Notes under the pieces: model-generated
What the model was told of the DNA's origin: nothing
Seen by the model: the letters and a program-made list of their open reading frames with translations, nothing else
The model's database searches: none
Shown here: piece by piece, positions 17,817 to 26,736 of the stretch
Layout: each line of letters begins with the position of its first letter
Numbering within the stretch: the first letter of the stretch is position 1
Program-made: the position numbers and the translations under genes
Source of the DNA: Paenibacillus oceani
Lineage (GTDB): Bacteria; Bacillota; Bacilli; Paenibacillales; NBRC-103111
Assembly: GCF_014705615.1 (NCBI RefSeq)
Contig: NZ_JACXJA010000020.1
Span: 62,001 to 126,000 of the forward strand
Length of the DNA stretch: 64,000 nt
Direction: 5' to 3'

Positions 17817-17918
17817 ATGAAAGCGCTCGTTAACGTTGGGTCGGTTCTGGAACCACACATTCAAGAGGAGGTTTTCATCAATGAGTTACAAAAACGGAAA
17901 GGATTTTCTTCCGCCTAG
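17817..17918 (+). CDS. Possible 33-residue small ORF overlapping the CD3324-family gene
   Basis: Thirty-three codons starting at ATG 17817 (MKALVNVGSVLEPH...), with AGGAGG at good spacing. It runs out of frame into the start of the CD3324-family gene, overlapping it by 38 bp. It may be a translated leader coupling ribosome entry to the downstream gene. No homologue is recognised, and chance occurrence is possible. Confidence 0.35.
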   Translation: MKALVNVGSVLEPHIQEEVFINELQKRKGFSSA

Positions 17919-18171
17919 CTTATTGAAGGAATTACAAAAATACATTCAAGGCGAGCTTGTTTATATACCGAAAATCGGGCAAACCCGTGCAGGCTGGGGC
18001 GAGAATAACGGAACACGGACACTGATCGAGAAGCGCAACCGCGAGATTTACCAGCTGTACAAAAACGGCAGCAGCGTAGTCGAGCTGATCCAGCGGTTCC
18101 ATCTGTCCGAGGACAGCATCCGTAAAATTATCGTCAAAACCCGGGATCTGGTGCAAAATGTAGCGAAGTAA
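17881..18171 (+). CDS. CD3324 family protein (putative small DNA-binding protein)
   Basis: 96-residue protein beginning MSYKNGKDFLPPSLLKELQ and containing YIQGELVYIP, the pattern of the CD3324 family of Firmicutes. The second half (RNREIYQLYKNGSSVVELIQ, then FHLSEDSIRKIIVK) reads as a helix-turn-helix, so DNA binding is plausible. Function is not established. ATG 17881 has AGAGGAGG at proper spacing. It is preceded by an unusually long structured leader and followed by its own terminator, so it is probably transcribed alone. Confidence 0.8.
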   Translation: MSYKNGKDFLPPSLLKELQKYIQGELVYIPKIGQTRAGWGENNGTRTLIEKRNREIYQLYKNGSSVVELIQRFHLSEDSIRKIIVKTRDLVQNVAK

Positions 18172-18208
18172 AAGCAGGACGCTAGCCGTCTTGCTTTTCT
18201 TTTTTTTT
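18171..18208 (+). terminator. Terminator of the CD3324-family gene
   Basis: AAGCAGGACG (18172-18181) pairs with CGTCTTGCTT (18187-18196), followed by a run of T residues. Confidence 0.85.
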
Positions 18209-18283
18209 GCCGCCCACATCGCGAAGGAAATGATATAATAATTCCAGAACTTATGTACTGGCAGAATGGGTGGGGAGAGCAGC

Positions 18284-18661
18284 ATGACGGTCAAAACGAT
18301 TTTACTTGCGGACGACGAAGCGTCGCTCCGCTTCTTGCTTACGGAGACGCTGGCGGATGAAGGGTATGCCCTCTCGGAGGCGGAGGACGGGCGGCAGGCG
18401 AAGGAATGGCTGGAGGCGGAGACGTTCGATCTCGTGATCCTCGATTATATGATGCCGGAGCTGACCGGGGTGGAAGTCTGCGAATGGCTGCGCGGCTCCG
18501 CTTCGCCGAATCGGGACATTCCGGTTATTCTGCTCACGGCCAAGGCGCTTGAGAAAGATAAAGAACGGGCCAAAGCGGCGGGCATTACGTCTTATATCGT
18601 GAAGCCGTTCAGTCCGCTTCAATTGATCGACGACGTCGGCAAACTGCTGGGCGACGGTTAA
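18284..18661 (+). CDS. Single-domain response regulator (CheY-like)
   Basis: 126-residue stand-alone receiver: acidic pocket ADDEASLR, phospho-acceptor D54 in VILDYMMPE, conserved Thr in LLTAKA and Lys in IVKPFS. No output domain. The ATG at 18284 follows GGGGAGAG. It is the first gene of a three-gene set (22 bp before the hybrid kinase), and probably shuttles phosphate in that relay or is a target of the Hpt domain encoded by the third gene. TATAAT at 18234-18239 could be the -10 element, but no good -35 is seen. Confidence 0.9.
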   Translation: MTVKTILLADDEASLRFLLTETLADEGYALSEAEDGRQAKEWLEAETFDLVILDYMMPELTGVEVCEWLRGSASPNRDIPVILLTAKALEKDKERAKAAGITSYIVKPFSPLQLIDDVGKLLGDG

Positions 18662-18683
18662 CCGGCCGGGAAAGGGACAAGCC

Positions 18684-21600
18684 ATGATTCCACTACCATC
18701 CAAAAGTGTAGCTTCCAAAGTGTCGCTTCTCATCGTGCTCGTCATGACGCTGTTCGCAGCTGTCGTGCTGTCGGCCGGATTGCTGATGAACAACCATATT
18801 ACGGGGACGCGGGAGAAGCTGGAACTGGAGCTCCAGGATCAGGCGCTGGTCGAGAAGCTGCACAGCGAGTCGCAAGCTGTCGTTTCCGATTTGAGGGCTT
18901 ATTTGGCGTTCGGCCGGGAACAATTTTTGAATGAATTTTTACATAGGCAGCAAACGTTCGGGGAGATGCTCGATCAAGTGTCCGGGCGATTCCAGAGCCG
19001 CGATTACGGAGAGAAGTATACGGATTCGTGGGACGCCATCCGCGAAGCGTGGTCGAACTACCGGAACTCCAGCGCAATCGTGATCGAACTGAAGAAGAAC
19101 GGCGATATGGAAAAAATCGAGCAGATGTCCAGCACGACGACGACCGGAAGTGTAACCGAGATGAGCCGCAACTTCAATACGATTCTGGCTGCCCAGACCG
19201 AATCCGTCGAGCGTTGGCTGGACGACAACCGGAGACGGACAGACCTGCTCATCCTGCTTCCCTTGTTCGCCGTGGCAGGGGCGGCTGCTGCAGGACTGCT
19301 GCTTGTGATTTATTTGAGAAGCAGCGTCATTTCTCCGATTATCCGGGCGGATCGGGCTGTTAATCAGATCGCCGGAGGCGAATATGTGGAGCTTGCCGTC
19401 AGTTCGCGCCATGACGAGCTGGGGAGGCTGGAGCGCGGCATTAATATCATGTCCCGTGAGTTGAAGCAGCGGCATGATGCGCTGCAGGAGTCGAACAAGG
19501 AGCTGATCGACCAGCGGGACTTGCTGGAAGCGCAAAACGAGGAAATATCCGCCCAGCAGATCGAGCAGCAGGAGATGCTGTTCAAGCTGACCGACCGCGA
19601 GCGGGAGCTGGAACTGATCTCGAGCTACCAGGAGAAGCTGGCCGGCCATGTGGAGATGAGGGCGTTTCTGGACCATTCGGTTACCGCGCTGCTCCAGGCG
19701 CTCCATCAGGATTCGGCCGTGCTGATCGCGCCAAATCCGGAAACGTCCGAATACGACGTCATCTATGCGTACGGTTATCCCGAAGGCGCCGTTCCGGCTT
19801 CCTTCAAGGAACTGTTCGGCCCGAGCCGGCGTACGCTGGCGGAGAAGCAGCCGCTGTACCGCAACCGGCCGCTGGATTCGGACGAGCGGGGCATACATGG
19901 CGGTTACGCCTACGCCCGGGATCAGTATTATCCGCTGCTGGACGAGCAGTCGAGTCCGATCGGGCTGCTCCTGCTTACCGCCTACGGGGCAAACGAGGAG
20001 AACGATACGCAGCACCGGCTGGCGTACGGGCTCGTCCGTCAGTTTGCGCTTGCATTCACGGCTCAGATGACGAACGAAGAGCGCCGCAAACAGGCGTATC
20101 TGCTCGAGGAGCTGAACGAAGAGCTGTCCCAGGAGCGCGACGGTCTCCAGCAGCAGCGCGATCTCGTCCGCAGAATCGTCGAATCGATTCACGAGGGCAT
20201 GGTGATGTGCGACCGGAATGGGCGGATCGTCTTCTCCAATGAGCGGATGAACGAAATGTTCGGGTTCGACCGGTTCGCCGGCTCGTCCGTGCTTGATTTT
20301 TGCCGCTACCTGGAAGCGGGGATGCCGGGCAAAACGCGGTTGTGCGACTTTACGGAAGCCGTCATGAACGGATCGATGGACGAGCTTCAGGAGCGCTTCA
20401 CGATCAGCCGGGAAGACGGACGGGAACGGCATTACGAGTTGTATGTGAATGCAATCCCTGATCCGGTCGAGCATACGCCGAGCTACCTGTTCGTCTTCCG
20501 CGACCGGACGAGCGAAGAGATGGCCGACGAGATGAAAAACGAATTCATCAGCATTGTGTCGCATGAGCTGCGTACGCCGCTTGCGACCGTGCTCGGATTT
20601 ATGGAAATTTTGCTGCACCGCGATATCGCCAAAGAAAAGCAGAAAAAGTATATGGAGACGATCTACAAGGAAGCGAACCGGCTGTCGAACCTGATCAATG
20701 ACTTTCTCGACCTCCAGCGGATGGAGTCGGGCAAACAGACGTATCAGATGGTGCCGGCCAATCTGTCCGCCATCGTCCGCGATGTGGCCGAGCAGTGGCA
20801 GGGCAAGCATAATCACCGGGCCGAGCTCCACATCGAGCCGGATGTGTTCGTCACGGCCGATATCGACCGGATGACGCAGGTGATGCACAATCTGATCAGC
20901 AATGCCGTCAAATATTCGCCGGATGCCGACAAGATTGTCGTGAAGCTGCGGAAGGACGAGGAGCATGCGGTCGTCGAAGTGCGGGATTTCGGTCTCGGCA
21001 TCCCGGAGGACGCCAAGGAGAAGCTGTTCTCCAAGTTTTACCGGGTGGATAATTCCGACCGCAGGCAGATCGGCGGCACGGGACTCGGACTCGCGATCGT
21101 CAAGGAGATCGTCGATTCTCATAACGGGACGTTATCGTTCGATTCGGAGCTCGGCCAAGGCTCGACGTTCCGGGTCCGGCTGCGGACGTACAGCGTCTCC
21201 GGCCTGGGAGGCAAGGTCGTCATCATAGAGGACGACGAGAACTTGTCCAAGCTGATCGCCGTAGCGTTCGAGAAGCTGCAGTCGCCGACGGTCCGCATCC
21301 GCAGCGCCGAGGACGCGATCCTGTCGCTGCGGGATACGTCCGACCGGGCGCCGCTGCTGTGCATCGTCGATATTCAGCTGGAGGGGGCGAAGTCCGGCTG
21401 GGACTTTATAACGGAGCTGCTCCAGCATCCGGTCTATAGCGGCACTCCGGTCATCGTATCTACGGTGCTGGAGCCGCCGAAACATTTTCTGGAGACGGAG
21501 ACGGGCAAGTTTTTGCGCAAGCCGTTTACGATCGACCGTCTTCTGGAACTGGCATCGGGTCTTATGGAACGGACTCCGCACCAAGCGTCGGTCGTCTTCC

Positions 21601-21722
21601 CGGTTCAGGACGAGGCGGCGGTTGCCGCTGCGCTGGAGCAAAAAGGGCTGCGGGTAGCGGATCTGAAGATTAACCGGGACACCATTGAAGTGGAAGTGAA
21701 GAAACATGACAGAGACGAATAA
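18684..21722 (+). CDS. Membrane hybrid sensor histidine kinase (HAMP-GAF-PAS-HisKA-HATPase-REC)
   Basis: 1012 residues. TM1 about 8-33 and TM2 about 187-212 flank a 150-residue helical extracellular domain (CHASE3-like), then HAMP (213-265) and a coiled coil with EEISAQQIEQQEM. A GAF-like region (about 325-470) and a PAS region (about 495-620) follow. HisKA has His627 in FISIVSHELRTPL. The ATPase domain has N box NLISNAVKYSPDA, DFGLGIPED and GTGLGLAIVKE, and the C-terminal receiver has D896 in CIVDIQLEG. It probably phosphorylates its own receiver and then the Hpt domain of the next protein. The next gene overlaps its 3' end by 17 bp, indicating coupled expression. The signal sensed is unknown. 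Confidence 0.92.
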   Translation: MIPLPSKSVASKVSLLIVLVMTLFAAVVLSAGLLMNNHITGTREKLELELQDQALVEKLHSESQAVVSDLRAYLAFGREQFLNEFLHRQQTFGEMLDQVSGRFQSRDYGEKYTDSWDAIREAWSNYRNSSAIVIELKKNGDMEKIEQMSSTTTTGSVTEMSRNFNTILAAQTESVERWLDDNRRRTDLLILLPLFAVAGAAAAGLLLVIYLRSSVISPIIRADRAVNQIAGGEYVELAVSSRHDELGRLERGINIMSRELKQRHDALQESNKELIDQRDLLEAQNEEISAQQIEQQEMLFKLTDRERELELISSYQEKLAGHVEMRAFLDHSVTALLQALHQDSAVLIAPNPETSEYDVIYAYGYPEGAVPASFKELFGPSRRTLAEKQPLYRNRPLDSDERGIHGGYAYARDQYYPLLDEQSSPIGLLLLTAYGANEENDTQHRLAYGLVRQFALAFTAQMTNEERRKQAYLLEELNEELSQERDGLQQQRDLVRRIVESIHEGMVMCDRNGRIVFSNERMNEMFGFDRFAGSSVLDFCRYLEAGMPGKTRLCDFTEAVMNGSMDELQERFTISREDGRERHYELYVNAIPDPVEHTPSYLFVFRDRTSEEMADEMKNEFISIVSHELRTPLATVLGFMEILLHRDIAKEKQKKYMETIYKEANRLSNLINDFLDLQRMESGKQTYQMVPANLSAIVRDVAEQWQGKHNHRAELHIEPDVFVTADIDRMTQVMHNLISNAVKYSPDADKIVVKLRKDEEHAVVEVRDFGLGIPEDAKEKLFSKFYRVDNSDRRQIGGTGLGLAIVKEIVDSHNGTLSFDSELGQGSTFRVRLRTYSVSGLGGKVVIIEDDENLSKLIAVAFEKLQSPTVRIRSAEDAILSLRDTSDRAPLLCIVDIQLEGAKSGWDFITELLQHPVYSGTPVIVSTVLEPPKHFLETETGKFLRKPFTIDRLLELASGLMERTPHQASVVFPVQDEAAVAAALEQKGLRVADLKINRDTIEVEVKKHDRDE

Positions 21723-23448
21723 CACAGACAGTCTGGACAAAAAGCGTAAAAACGAACGGCTGATGCGCGAAGGGAAAACCCGGTTTCTGGCCGAACTGGA
21801 TAAGCAGATCCGGGATATGGAACGGTTGCTCGAGCGGATTGACCTCGACTTTGACGAGAGCTGCCCGAACCAATTGTACCGGCATGTCCATACGCTCAAA
21901 GGAAGTGCCCCGATATTCGGCTTCGACAGCATCGGCGCCGTGGCGCAGTCGCTTGCCGAGGAGTGGGAGTGGACGCAGGAGGAGACGGAGCGGGAGCCGT
22001 CCACGCCGGCGGCCCACTTGGCCAAGCAAAGCGTACTGAACAGCAAAGCGAGCCTGATGCAGTTGAAGATGGAGCTGATCATCCTGCAGCGGCAGCAGCA
22101 GTTGACCGTGCAGCAGGAGCAAGGCTTCCGTCAGCTCCAGACGGGACTCGGCAGCAAGCTGCTGGTCATCGACGACGACGATCTGCTCCGCTCGTTTCTG
22201 GTCAGACGGCTGGAGCTCGACGGGTATACCGTCCATGAAGCGGATTCCGTGGAACGCGCCAAGGGCATGTTGCACGACGACGTCTACGATCTGATTTTGC
22301 TGGACCTGATGATGCATCCGCAGTCGGGTTACGAGCTGTTCGATCATTTGAAGGAAGATCCGACGTTAAAATGGCTTCCGCTTATCGTTCTCTCCGCGCG
22401 CTGCGACGTCCATGACAAAGTGCGCTGTCTGCTGCTCGGCGCGAACGATTACGTGACGAAGCCGTTCCAGTACGAGGAACTGGCGGCGCGCATCTACAGC
22501 CTGCTCTCCCGTACGAAAAGCTTCGAGCAGCTGGCGTTCCGCGATCCGCTTACGGGTGTGTACAACCGCCGCTACTTCGATCATCAGGTCGAGCTGGAAC
22601 TGCAGCGGATCGCCAGATATCCGGTCCCGATCTCGCTCGCCTTTATCGATATCGACCGGTTCAAGACGATTAACGACAGCTACGGCCATGCGATCGGCGA
22701 TCTCGTCCTGCAGGGGCTTGCGCATTTGCTTCAACAGCATTTGCGCCCGACCGATATTTTGGCCCGCTACGGCGGGGAAGAGTTCGTCGTCGTGATGCCG
22801 AACACGACCGGAGAGCAGGCAGCGCAGCTGCTGAACAGCGTGCTTCAAGTGACGAATAAGCAGCCGGTCGCGCAGTATGAAGGCCAGTCGTTCTCGATCA
22901 CCTTCTCCTGCGGCGTATCCGAGTGGACCGCGGGTTTGCCTACGGCACATTGGATCGCGCTTGCTGATGAAGCGATGTACCGGGCCAAGCAGCAGGGACG
23001 GAATCGTGTTCTGCAATCTTGCGGCAGCATAGAGCCGGGCACCGCGTCAGTTCTGGAGGCGCCGCCGAAGCTGAGGCGCGTACTGGTCGCCGACGATGAC
23101 AGCATACTCCGCTCCATTTTGGTAGCGCGTCTGAAGCAGTTGCCTGTCGAAGTCGCGGAAGCGAGCGACGGGGAGGAAGCGCTGGCATACTTGTCCGCGC
23201 ACGGGGCCAATCTGTGTATCCTCGACGGGGTTATGCCCAAGCTGGACGGATTTGCGCTGCTGCGCAAGCTGAAGTCCGACTCCGGCGACCGGTACAGGCA
23301 TGTCCGGATTCTTATGCTCTCGGGCAAGAAGCGCGAGGACGATATCGCTCTGGCATTGCGGCTCGGAGCCGATGAGTATATGTCCAAGCCGTTTTCGCTT
23401 GTCGATCTGGAGATGCGGGTGAAGCGTCTGCTGGAGCTGGAGAGCTGA
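21706..23448 (+). CDS. Hpt-REC-GGDEF-REC phosphorelay diguanylate cyclase
   Basis: 580-residue cytoplasmic protein joining a phosphotransfer domain to c-di-GMP synthesis. Hpt: H62 in HVHTLKGSAPIFG. REC1 has D200 in LILLDLMMHP. The GGDEF domain contains FRDPLTGVYNRRYFD and the active site GGEEF (356-360), with an intact I-site RPTD (347-350) five residues before it, implying product inhibition. REC2 has D507 in CILDGVMPKLDG and Lys in YMSKPFS. The order suggests that phosphate from the upstream hybrid kinase reaches Hpt, then one or both receivers, which tune cyclase activity. ATG 21706 lies inside the kinase gene. Function inferred from domain content; all key catalytic residues are present. 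Confidence 0.92.
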   Translation: MTETNNTDSLDKKRKNERLMREGKTRFLAELDKQIRDMERLLERIDLDFDESCPNQLYRHVHTLKGSAPIFGFDSIGAVAQSLAEEWEWTQEETEREPSTPAAHLAKQSVLNSKASLMQLKMELIILQRQQQLTVQQEQGFRQLQTGLGSKLLVIDDDDLLRSFLVRRLELDGYTVHEADSVERAKGMLHDDVYDLILLDLMMHPQSGYELFDHLKEDPTLKWLPLIVLSARCDVHDKVRCLLLGANDYVTKPFQYEELAARIYSLLSRTKSFEQLAFRDPLTGVYNRRYFDHQVELELQRIARYPVPISLAFIDIDRFKTINDSYGHAIGDLVLQGLAHLLQQHLRPTDILARYGGEEFVVVMPNTTGEQAAQLLNSVLQVTNKQPVAQYEGQSFSITFSCGVSEWTAGLPTAHWIALADEAMYRAKQQGRNRVLQSCGSIEPGTASVLEAPPKLRRVLVADDDSILRSILVARLKQLPVEVAEASDGEEALAYLSAHGANLCILDGVMPKLDGFALLRKLKSDSGDRYRHVRILMLSGKKREDDIALALRLGADEYMSKPFSLVDLEMRVKRLLELES

Positions 23449-23455
23449 GCCTTGC

Positions 23456-23494
23456 CGCCCGCGCCTGATCGAAGGTTGCGGGCGTCTGTTTTTT
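23456..23494 (+). terminator. Terminator of the phosphorelay operon
   Basis: CGCCCGC (23456-23462) and GCGGGCG (23478-23484), then TCTG and six T residues. Confidence 0.6.
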
Positions 23495-23639
23495 AGTTCG
23501 CGGTCTCTTCAACAATTTCCCTTTTCTTGTCGCGGGTTCCAGTAGTATGATGGGAGGGGAGGTTATGCTCTGCAGGTCTATCGCAAGCGGTCATGACCGA
23601 TGAACAAAACCGACATTACGGAAGAAACGGGGGAATGGA

Positions 23640-24449
23640 ATGATATACGTTTTGGCCATCTTCGGAGCTGTTGCCGTTTTAATCTACTTGTTCTACGGGA
23701 CGATCCATGTGGAAGTGACGGAAACGAAGGTGAGCTCCGATCGTGTGAACGGAGAATTGCGAATTGTTCAAATATCCGATCTGCACGGTCGAACTAAATT
23801 TTGGAGCGGTACGGTCGGGGATATCGTCGACTCGCTTAAGCCCGACATCGTGTGCGTAACGGGCGATCTGTTCAACAAGCTGGAGCAGCTTCCGGAAGTG
23901 ATGAGGGAGCTGACCGGGCTGCGGTGCACGTACGTTTATTTTGTACCGGGCAACCATGAATGGGAGGAGAAAACCGGATTTCGCAAGCGCAAGCTGACCG
24001 AGTCGGAGCATATCGACGTCTTGCGCAAAATCGGCACGCGCAACATTCGGGTGCTTGCTAACGACGGCGAGCTGGTCGAGATGAAAAACTCGAGAATCCT
24101 CGTCTACGGCTTCGATAATTCGGTATACGGACGGGAGCGCTACACCCCGCCGCAAGAGCAGCTGGAAGGGGCTTTCCGGCTTACGCTCGGCCATTCTCCG
24201 GGGATCGTCAGGTGGCTCGACCAGCGGTCGATCGGCTACGATCTGCTGCTGGCCGGCCATACGCACGGAGGGCAGATCCGCTTGTTCGGCAAGTCTTTAT
24301 GGCCCTACAACCGCTACCACACCGGGCTTAAGGAAATGAAGCCGGATCAGCATGTCTATGTAAACCGCGGACTGGGAACGGTCCATCTCCCGCTGCGATT
24401 CGGATGCCGCCCGGAAATTGCGCTGATCCGGGTCACCGGCAAACCGTGA
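23640..24449 (+). CDS. Membrane-anchored metallophosphoesterase (YkuE-like)
   Basis: 269 residues: an N-terminal hydrophobic anchor (residues 1-20) and a calcineurin-like phosphoesterase domain with all five motifs, ISDLHGR, VTGDLFN, VPGNHEW, LGHSPG and AGHTHGGQ. Relatives hydrolyse phosphodiesters; B. subtilis YkuE is a cell-wall-associated metallophosphoesterase. ATG 23640 with a G-rich site just upstream. It stands between the phosphorelay operon and DUF2203 and has no obvious functional partner. UDP-2,3-diacylglucosamine hydrolase activity is unlikely in a Gram-positive. Confidence 0.85.
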   Translation: MIYVLAIFGAVAVLIYLFYGTIHVEVTETKVSSDRVNGELRIVQISDLHGRTKFWSGTVGDIVDSLKPDIVCVTGDLFNKLEQLPEVMRELTGLRCTYVYFVPGNHEWEEKTGFRKRKLTESEHIDVLRKIGTRNIRVLANDGELVEMKNSRILVYGFDNSVYGRERYTPPQEQLEGAFRLTLGHSPGIVRWLDQRSIGYDLLLAGHTHGGQIRLFGKSLWPYNRYHTGLKEMKPDQHVYVNRGLGTVHLPLRFGCRPEIALIRVTGKP

Positions 24450-24507
24450 TTGGATTCGCCTCCCTCCTTTTGGTACAATCGAAGCTGGGAGGCGATGGAG
24501 ATTGGAG

Positions 24508-24903
24508 ATGAAGTGGTTTACGCTGGAGGAAGCCAACGCGCTGCTGCCGACGATCCGCGAGGAGCTTGCGGCGGTTCAATCGATCGCAAAAGAGTATGAG
24601 GAGCGTTATAAGAGGCTGATTCAGTTGAAGGAGAAGGCGGGGGTCCGGCGCGATGAGCAGTCCGATCCGTTTTTTACATTAGAGTGCGAACTGGAATTCA
24701 GTCAGATTGAAGCGAGAGCGATCATCCGGAGCATTCACAGGAAGGGCGCCCAGTTGAAAGATCTGGACATGGGCCTGATTGATTTTCCGGCTATTCTGGA
24801 CGGAGAGGAAGTCTTGCTCTGCTGGCGGCAAGGGGAAGACCGCATTACGCATTGGCACGGATTTAACGACGGATTTTACGGCAGAAGGCCGTTAAACGAA
24901 TAG
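24508..24903 (+). CDS. DUF2203 domain protein
   Basis: 132-residue soluble protein of the DUF2203 family: N-terminal WFTLEEANALLPTI, a helical middle, and a conserved C-terminal core reading MGLIDFPAILDGEEVLLCW and HWHGFNDGFYGRRPL. The function of the family is unknown; the invariant His/Asp/Arg residues in the last 30 positions suggest a binding or catalytic site. ATG 24508 has GGAG seven bases upstream; a TTG at 24502 in the same frame is an alternative. The ycnJ-like gene begins 42 bp later and may be cotranscribed. Confidence 0.88.
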   Translation: MKWFTLEEANALLPTIREELAAVQSIAKEYEERYKRLIQLKEKAGVRRDEQSDPFFTLECELEFSQIEARAIIRSIHRKGAQLKDLDMGLIDFPAILDGEEVLLCWRQGEDRITHWHGFNDGFYGRRPLNE

Positions 24904-24945
24904 GACGAGATGGTCTTAGAGACAACGAGGGGATCGAGCAGCGAC

Positions 24946-26580
24946 ATGAATCTTATGAAGCGATGGCTTGTTGCAGCGGCGATTATGCTATTCGGCGCCG
25001 TTCTGTTGATTTCGCCGGAGCGGGTGTCCGCGCATGCCGTTTTGACGAAGGCGGTGCCGGAGGCGAACAGCCAGCTGAATACAGCGCCGGAACGAATCGA
25101 GCTTACGTTTAATGAACGGCTTGAAGCGGAATTGTATTACATCAAAGTTTTTGATGAGATCGGCAGGGAAATATCCGACCGGAAAGCGACGCTAAGCGGC
25201 GACCAGAAGGCGATGCAGCTGGAGCTGCCAAAGCTGTCGAACGGCCGCTATACGGTTACCTATCACGTCATCTCCGCAGACGGGCATCCGGTAGAGGGCA
25301 CCTACGTGCTGTCGATCGGTCCCGGTTCGGAAGGAGCGCTGATCGCTTCGCCGGAATCGCTGCACGCCGGGCATTCGCTCTCGGCGGATATGAGCGTGTA
25401 CGACATTTTGAAATACATATCCCGGATCGCCTATTTCTTCGGGCTGCTGGCCGTGGCGGGCTGGGTGTTCTGGGGAATCGCGGCCGGACTGAACCAATCC
25501 GCGGTTAGCGGATACTACCGCAACGGTTTGCTGAGCGTGCAGCGCACTCATTTTTTGGCGCTGATCGCGTTCGTTTATTTTCATTATCAGGATCTGCTTG
25601 GCGACCAAGGGTTTGGCGAGTTGATCGGACTGTTCACCGGTACGTGGGTCGGCCGTTCGTGGCTGATTGCGTTCGTGCTGTCTCTCGTCGGCTTTGCGAT
25701 GCTTGGCCGGTCGAAGGCCGGGGACGCCGTATGGATCGTTCTGCTGCTTGCCGCCAAAAGCGTCAACGGGCATGCGATGGGCTATGAACCGCGGGTGTTG
25801 ACTGTATCGCTCGATTTCATCCACCTGCTGGGCGCCGCCATCTGGGTTGGGGGGCTACTGCTGATCGTGCCGGCGTGGAAGAAAAACAGAACGTGGATCG
25901 ACAGCTTCCTGCCCGTATTTTCGAGGTACGCCCTGATCTCGATTATCGTGCTCACTTTGTCGGGCACGGCGACGACGCTGCTGTATTTGCCGGGGCTGAA
26001 CTATTTGCTTTATTCGCAGTGGGGCAAGCTGCTGATCGCCAAAGTCGTGTTTGTCGTGCTGGTTATTCTGATGGCTGTCGGAATCCGGATGGCGATGAGA
26101 GGCCGCAAGGAAAAAGATTTACGCGACATGGTGAGGATGGACTTCGGTGCGATGAGCATCATCGTCGTGCTCGTCGGGTTGCTTACCTTTATCAGTCCGG
26201 TGCCGCCGAATGAACCGCTATATTGGCACCAGATGGGCGAGAAGGTGCATGCGACCGTACAAATAACGCCGAAGGTGCCGGGGGACAACCGGTTCCAGGT
26301 GGACGTCTGGCTGCCGAAGGAGCTGGACAAGCCGAAGCGGGTTCAACTGAAGCTGCACAATCTGGACAATCCCGATATTGCGCCGATTGAAGTACCGCTT
26401 GCGGAGCACATCAACGATCAGGAAGATGCCGGATTCACGGCGGACGAGACGTATGGCCAGTTCAGCTACAAAGCCGAAGGACCTTACCTGCCGTTCGCCG
26501 GATTGTGGAAGCTGGAGTTCCGCCTGCTGGATAAGAATGACGACGAGACCGTATACACGGAACAAACGAGACTGTATTAA
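24946..26580 (+). CDS. ycnJ: Copper transport protein with CopC and CopD domains (YcnJ-like)
   Basis: About 544 residues. A signal peptide ends in RVSAHA, and the mature N-terminal His begins a CopC domain (HAVLTKAVPEANSQLNTAP) with a second copper-ligand segment ISADGHPVEGTY. Then come about eight membrane helices of the CopD domain (YFFGLLAVAGWVFWG; DFIHLLGAAIWVGGLLLIV with conserved His) and a C-terminal extracellular domain of about 130 residues. B. subtilis YcnJ imports copper under copper limitation, and the same is inferred here. Start chosen at ATG 24946 with GAGGGG upstream. Ends in a strong terminator that separates it from the two-component system. Confidence 0.88.
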   Translation: MNLMKRWLVAAAIMLFGAVLLISPERVSAHAVLTKAVPEANSQLNTAPERIELTFNERLEAELYYIKVFDEIGREISDRKATLSGDQKAMQLELPKLSNGRYTVTYHVISADGHPVEGTYVLSIGPGSEGALIASPESLHAGHSLSADMSVYDILKYISRIAYFFGLLAVAGWVFWGIAAGLNQSAVSGYYRNGLLSVQRTHFLALIAFVYFHYQDLLGDQGFGELIGLFTGTWVGRSWLIAFVLSLVGFAMLGRSKAGDAVWIVLLLAAKSVNGHAMGYEPRVLTVSLDFIHLLGAAIWVGGLLLIVPAWKKNRTWIDSFLPVFSRYALISIIVLTLSGTATTLLYLPGLNYLLYSQWGKLLIAKVVFVVLVILMAVGIRMAMRGRKEKDLRDMVRMDFGAMSIIVVLVGLLTFISPVPPNEPLYWHQMGEKVHATVQITPKVPGDNRFQVDVWLPKELDKPKRVQLKLHNLDNPDIAPIEVPLAEHINDQEDAGFTADETYGQFSYKAEGPYLPFAGLWKLEFRLLDKNDDETVYTEQTRLY

Positions 26581-26597
26581 TAGCGGAAACGACGGGG

Positions 26598-26646
26598 AAG
26601 CTCCCTTGCCTGCTGCGCCTTGGCGCGCCTCGCAAGGGAGCTTTTT
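26598..26646 (+). terminator. Terminator after ycnJ
   Basis: Perfect 12-bp stem AAGCTCCCTTGC (26598-26609) and GCAAGGGAGCTT (26632-26643), followed by T residues. Confidence 0.9.
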
Positions 26647-26736
26647 AAGAAAGAAAGGGTAAGAGTGTTAAGTGAAGCTGAGCTCAGTTGAGCCCTAGCG
26701 CACAAGAAAGCTGCACGGCCAAGAGGGGGGACGCGT

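Noticed and set aside
18939-21122. 727-codon minus-strand frame opposite the hybrid kinase
   Set aside because: The plus strand encodes a complete kinase with all motifs; the reverse frame is His/Arg/Leu-rich with no domain.
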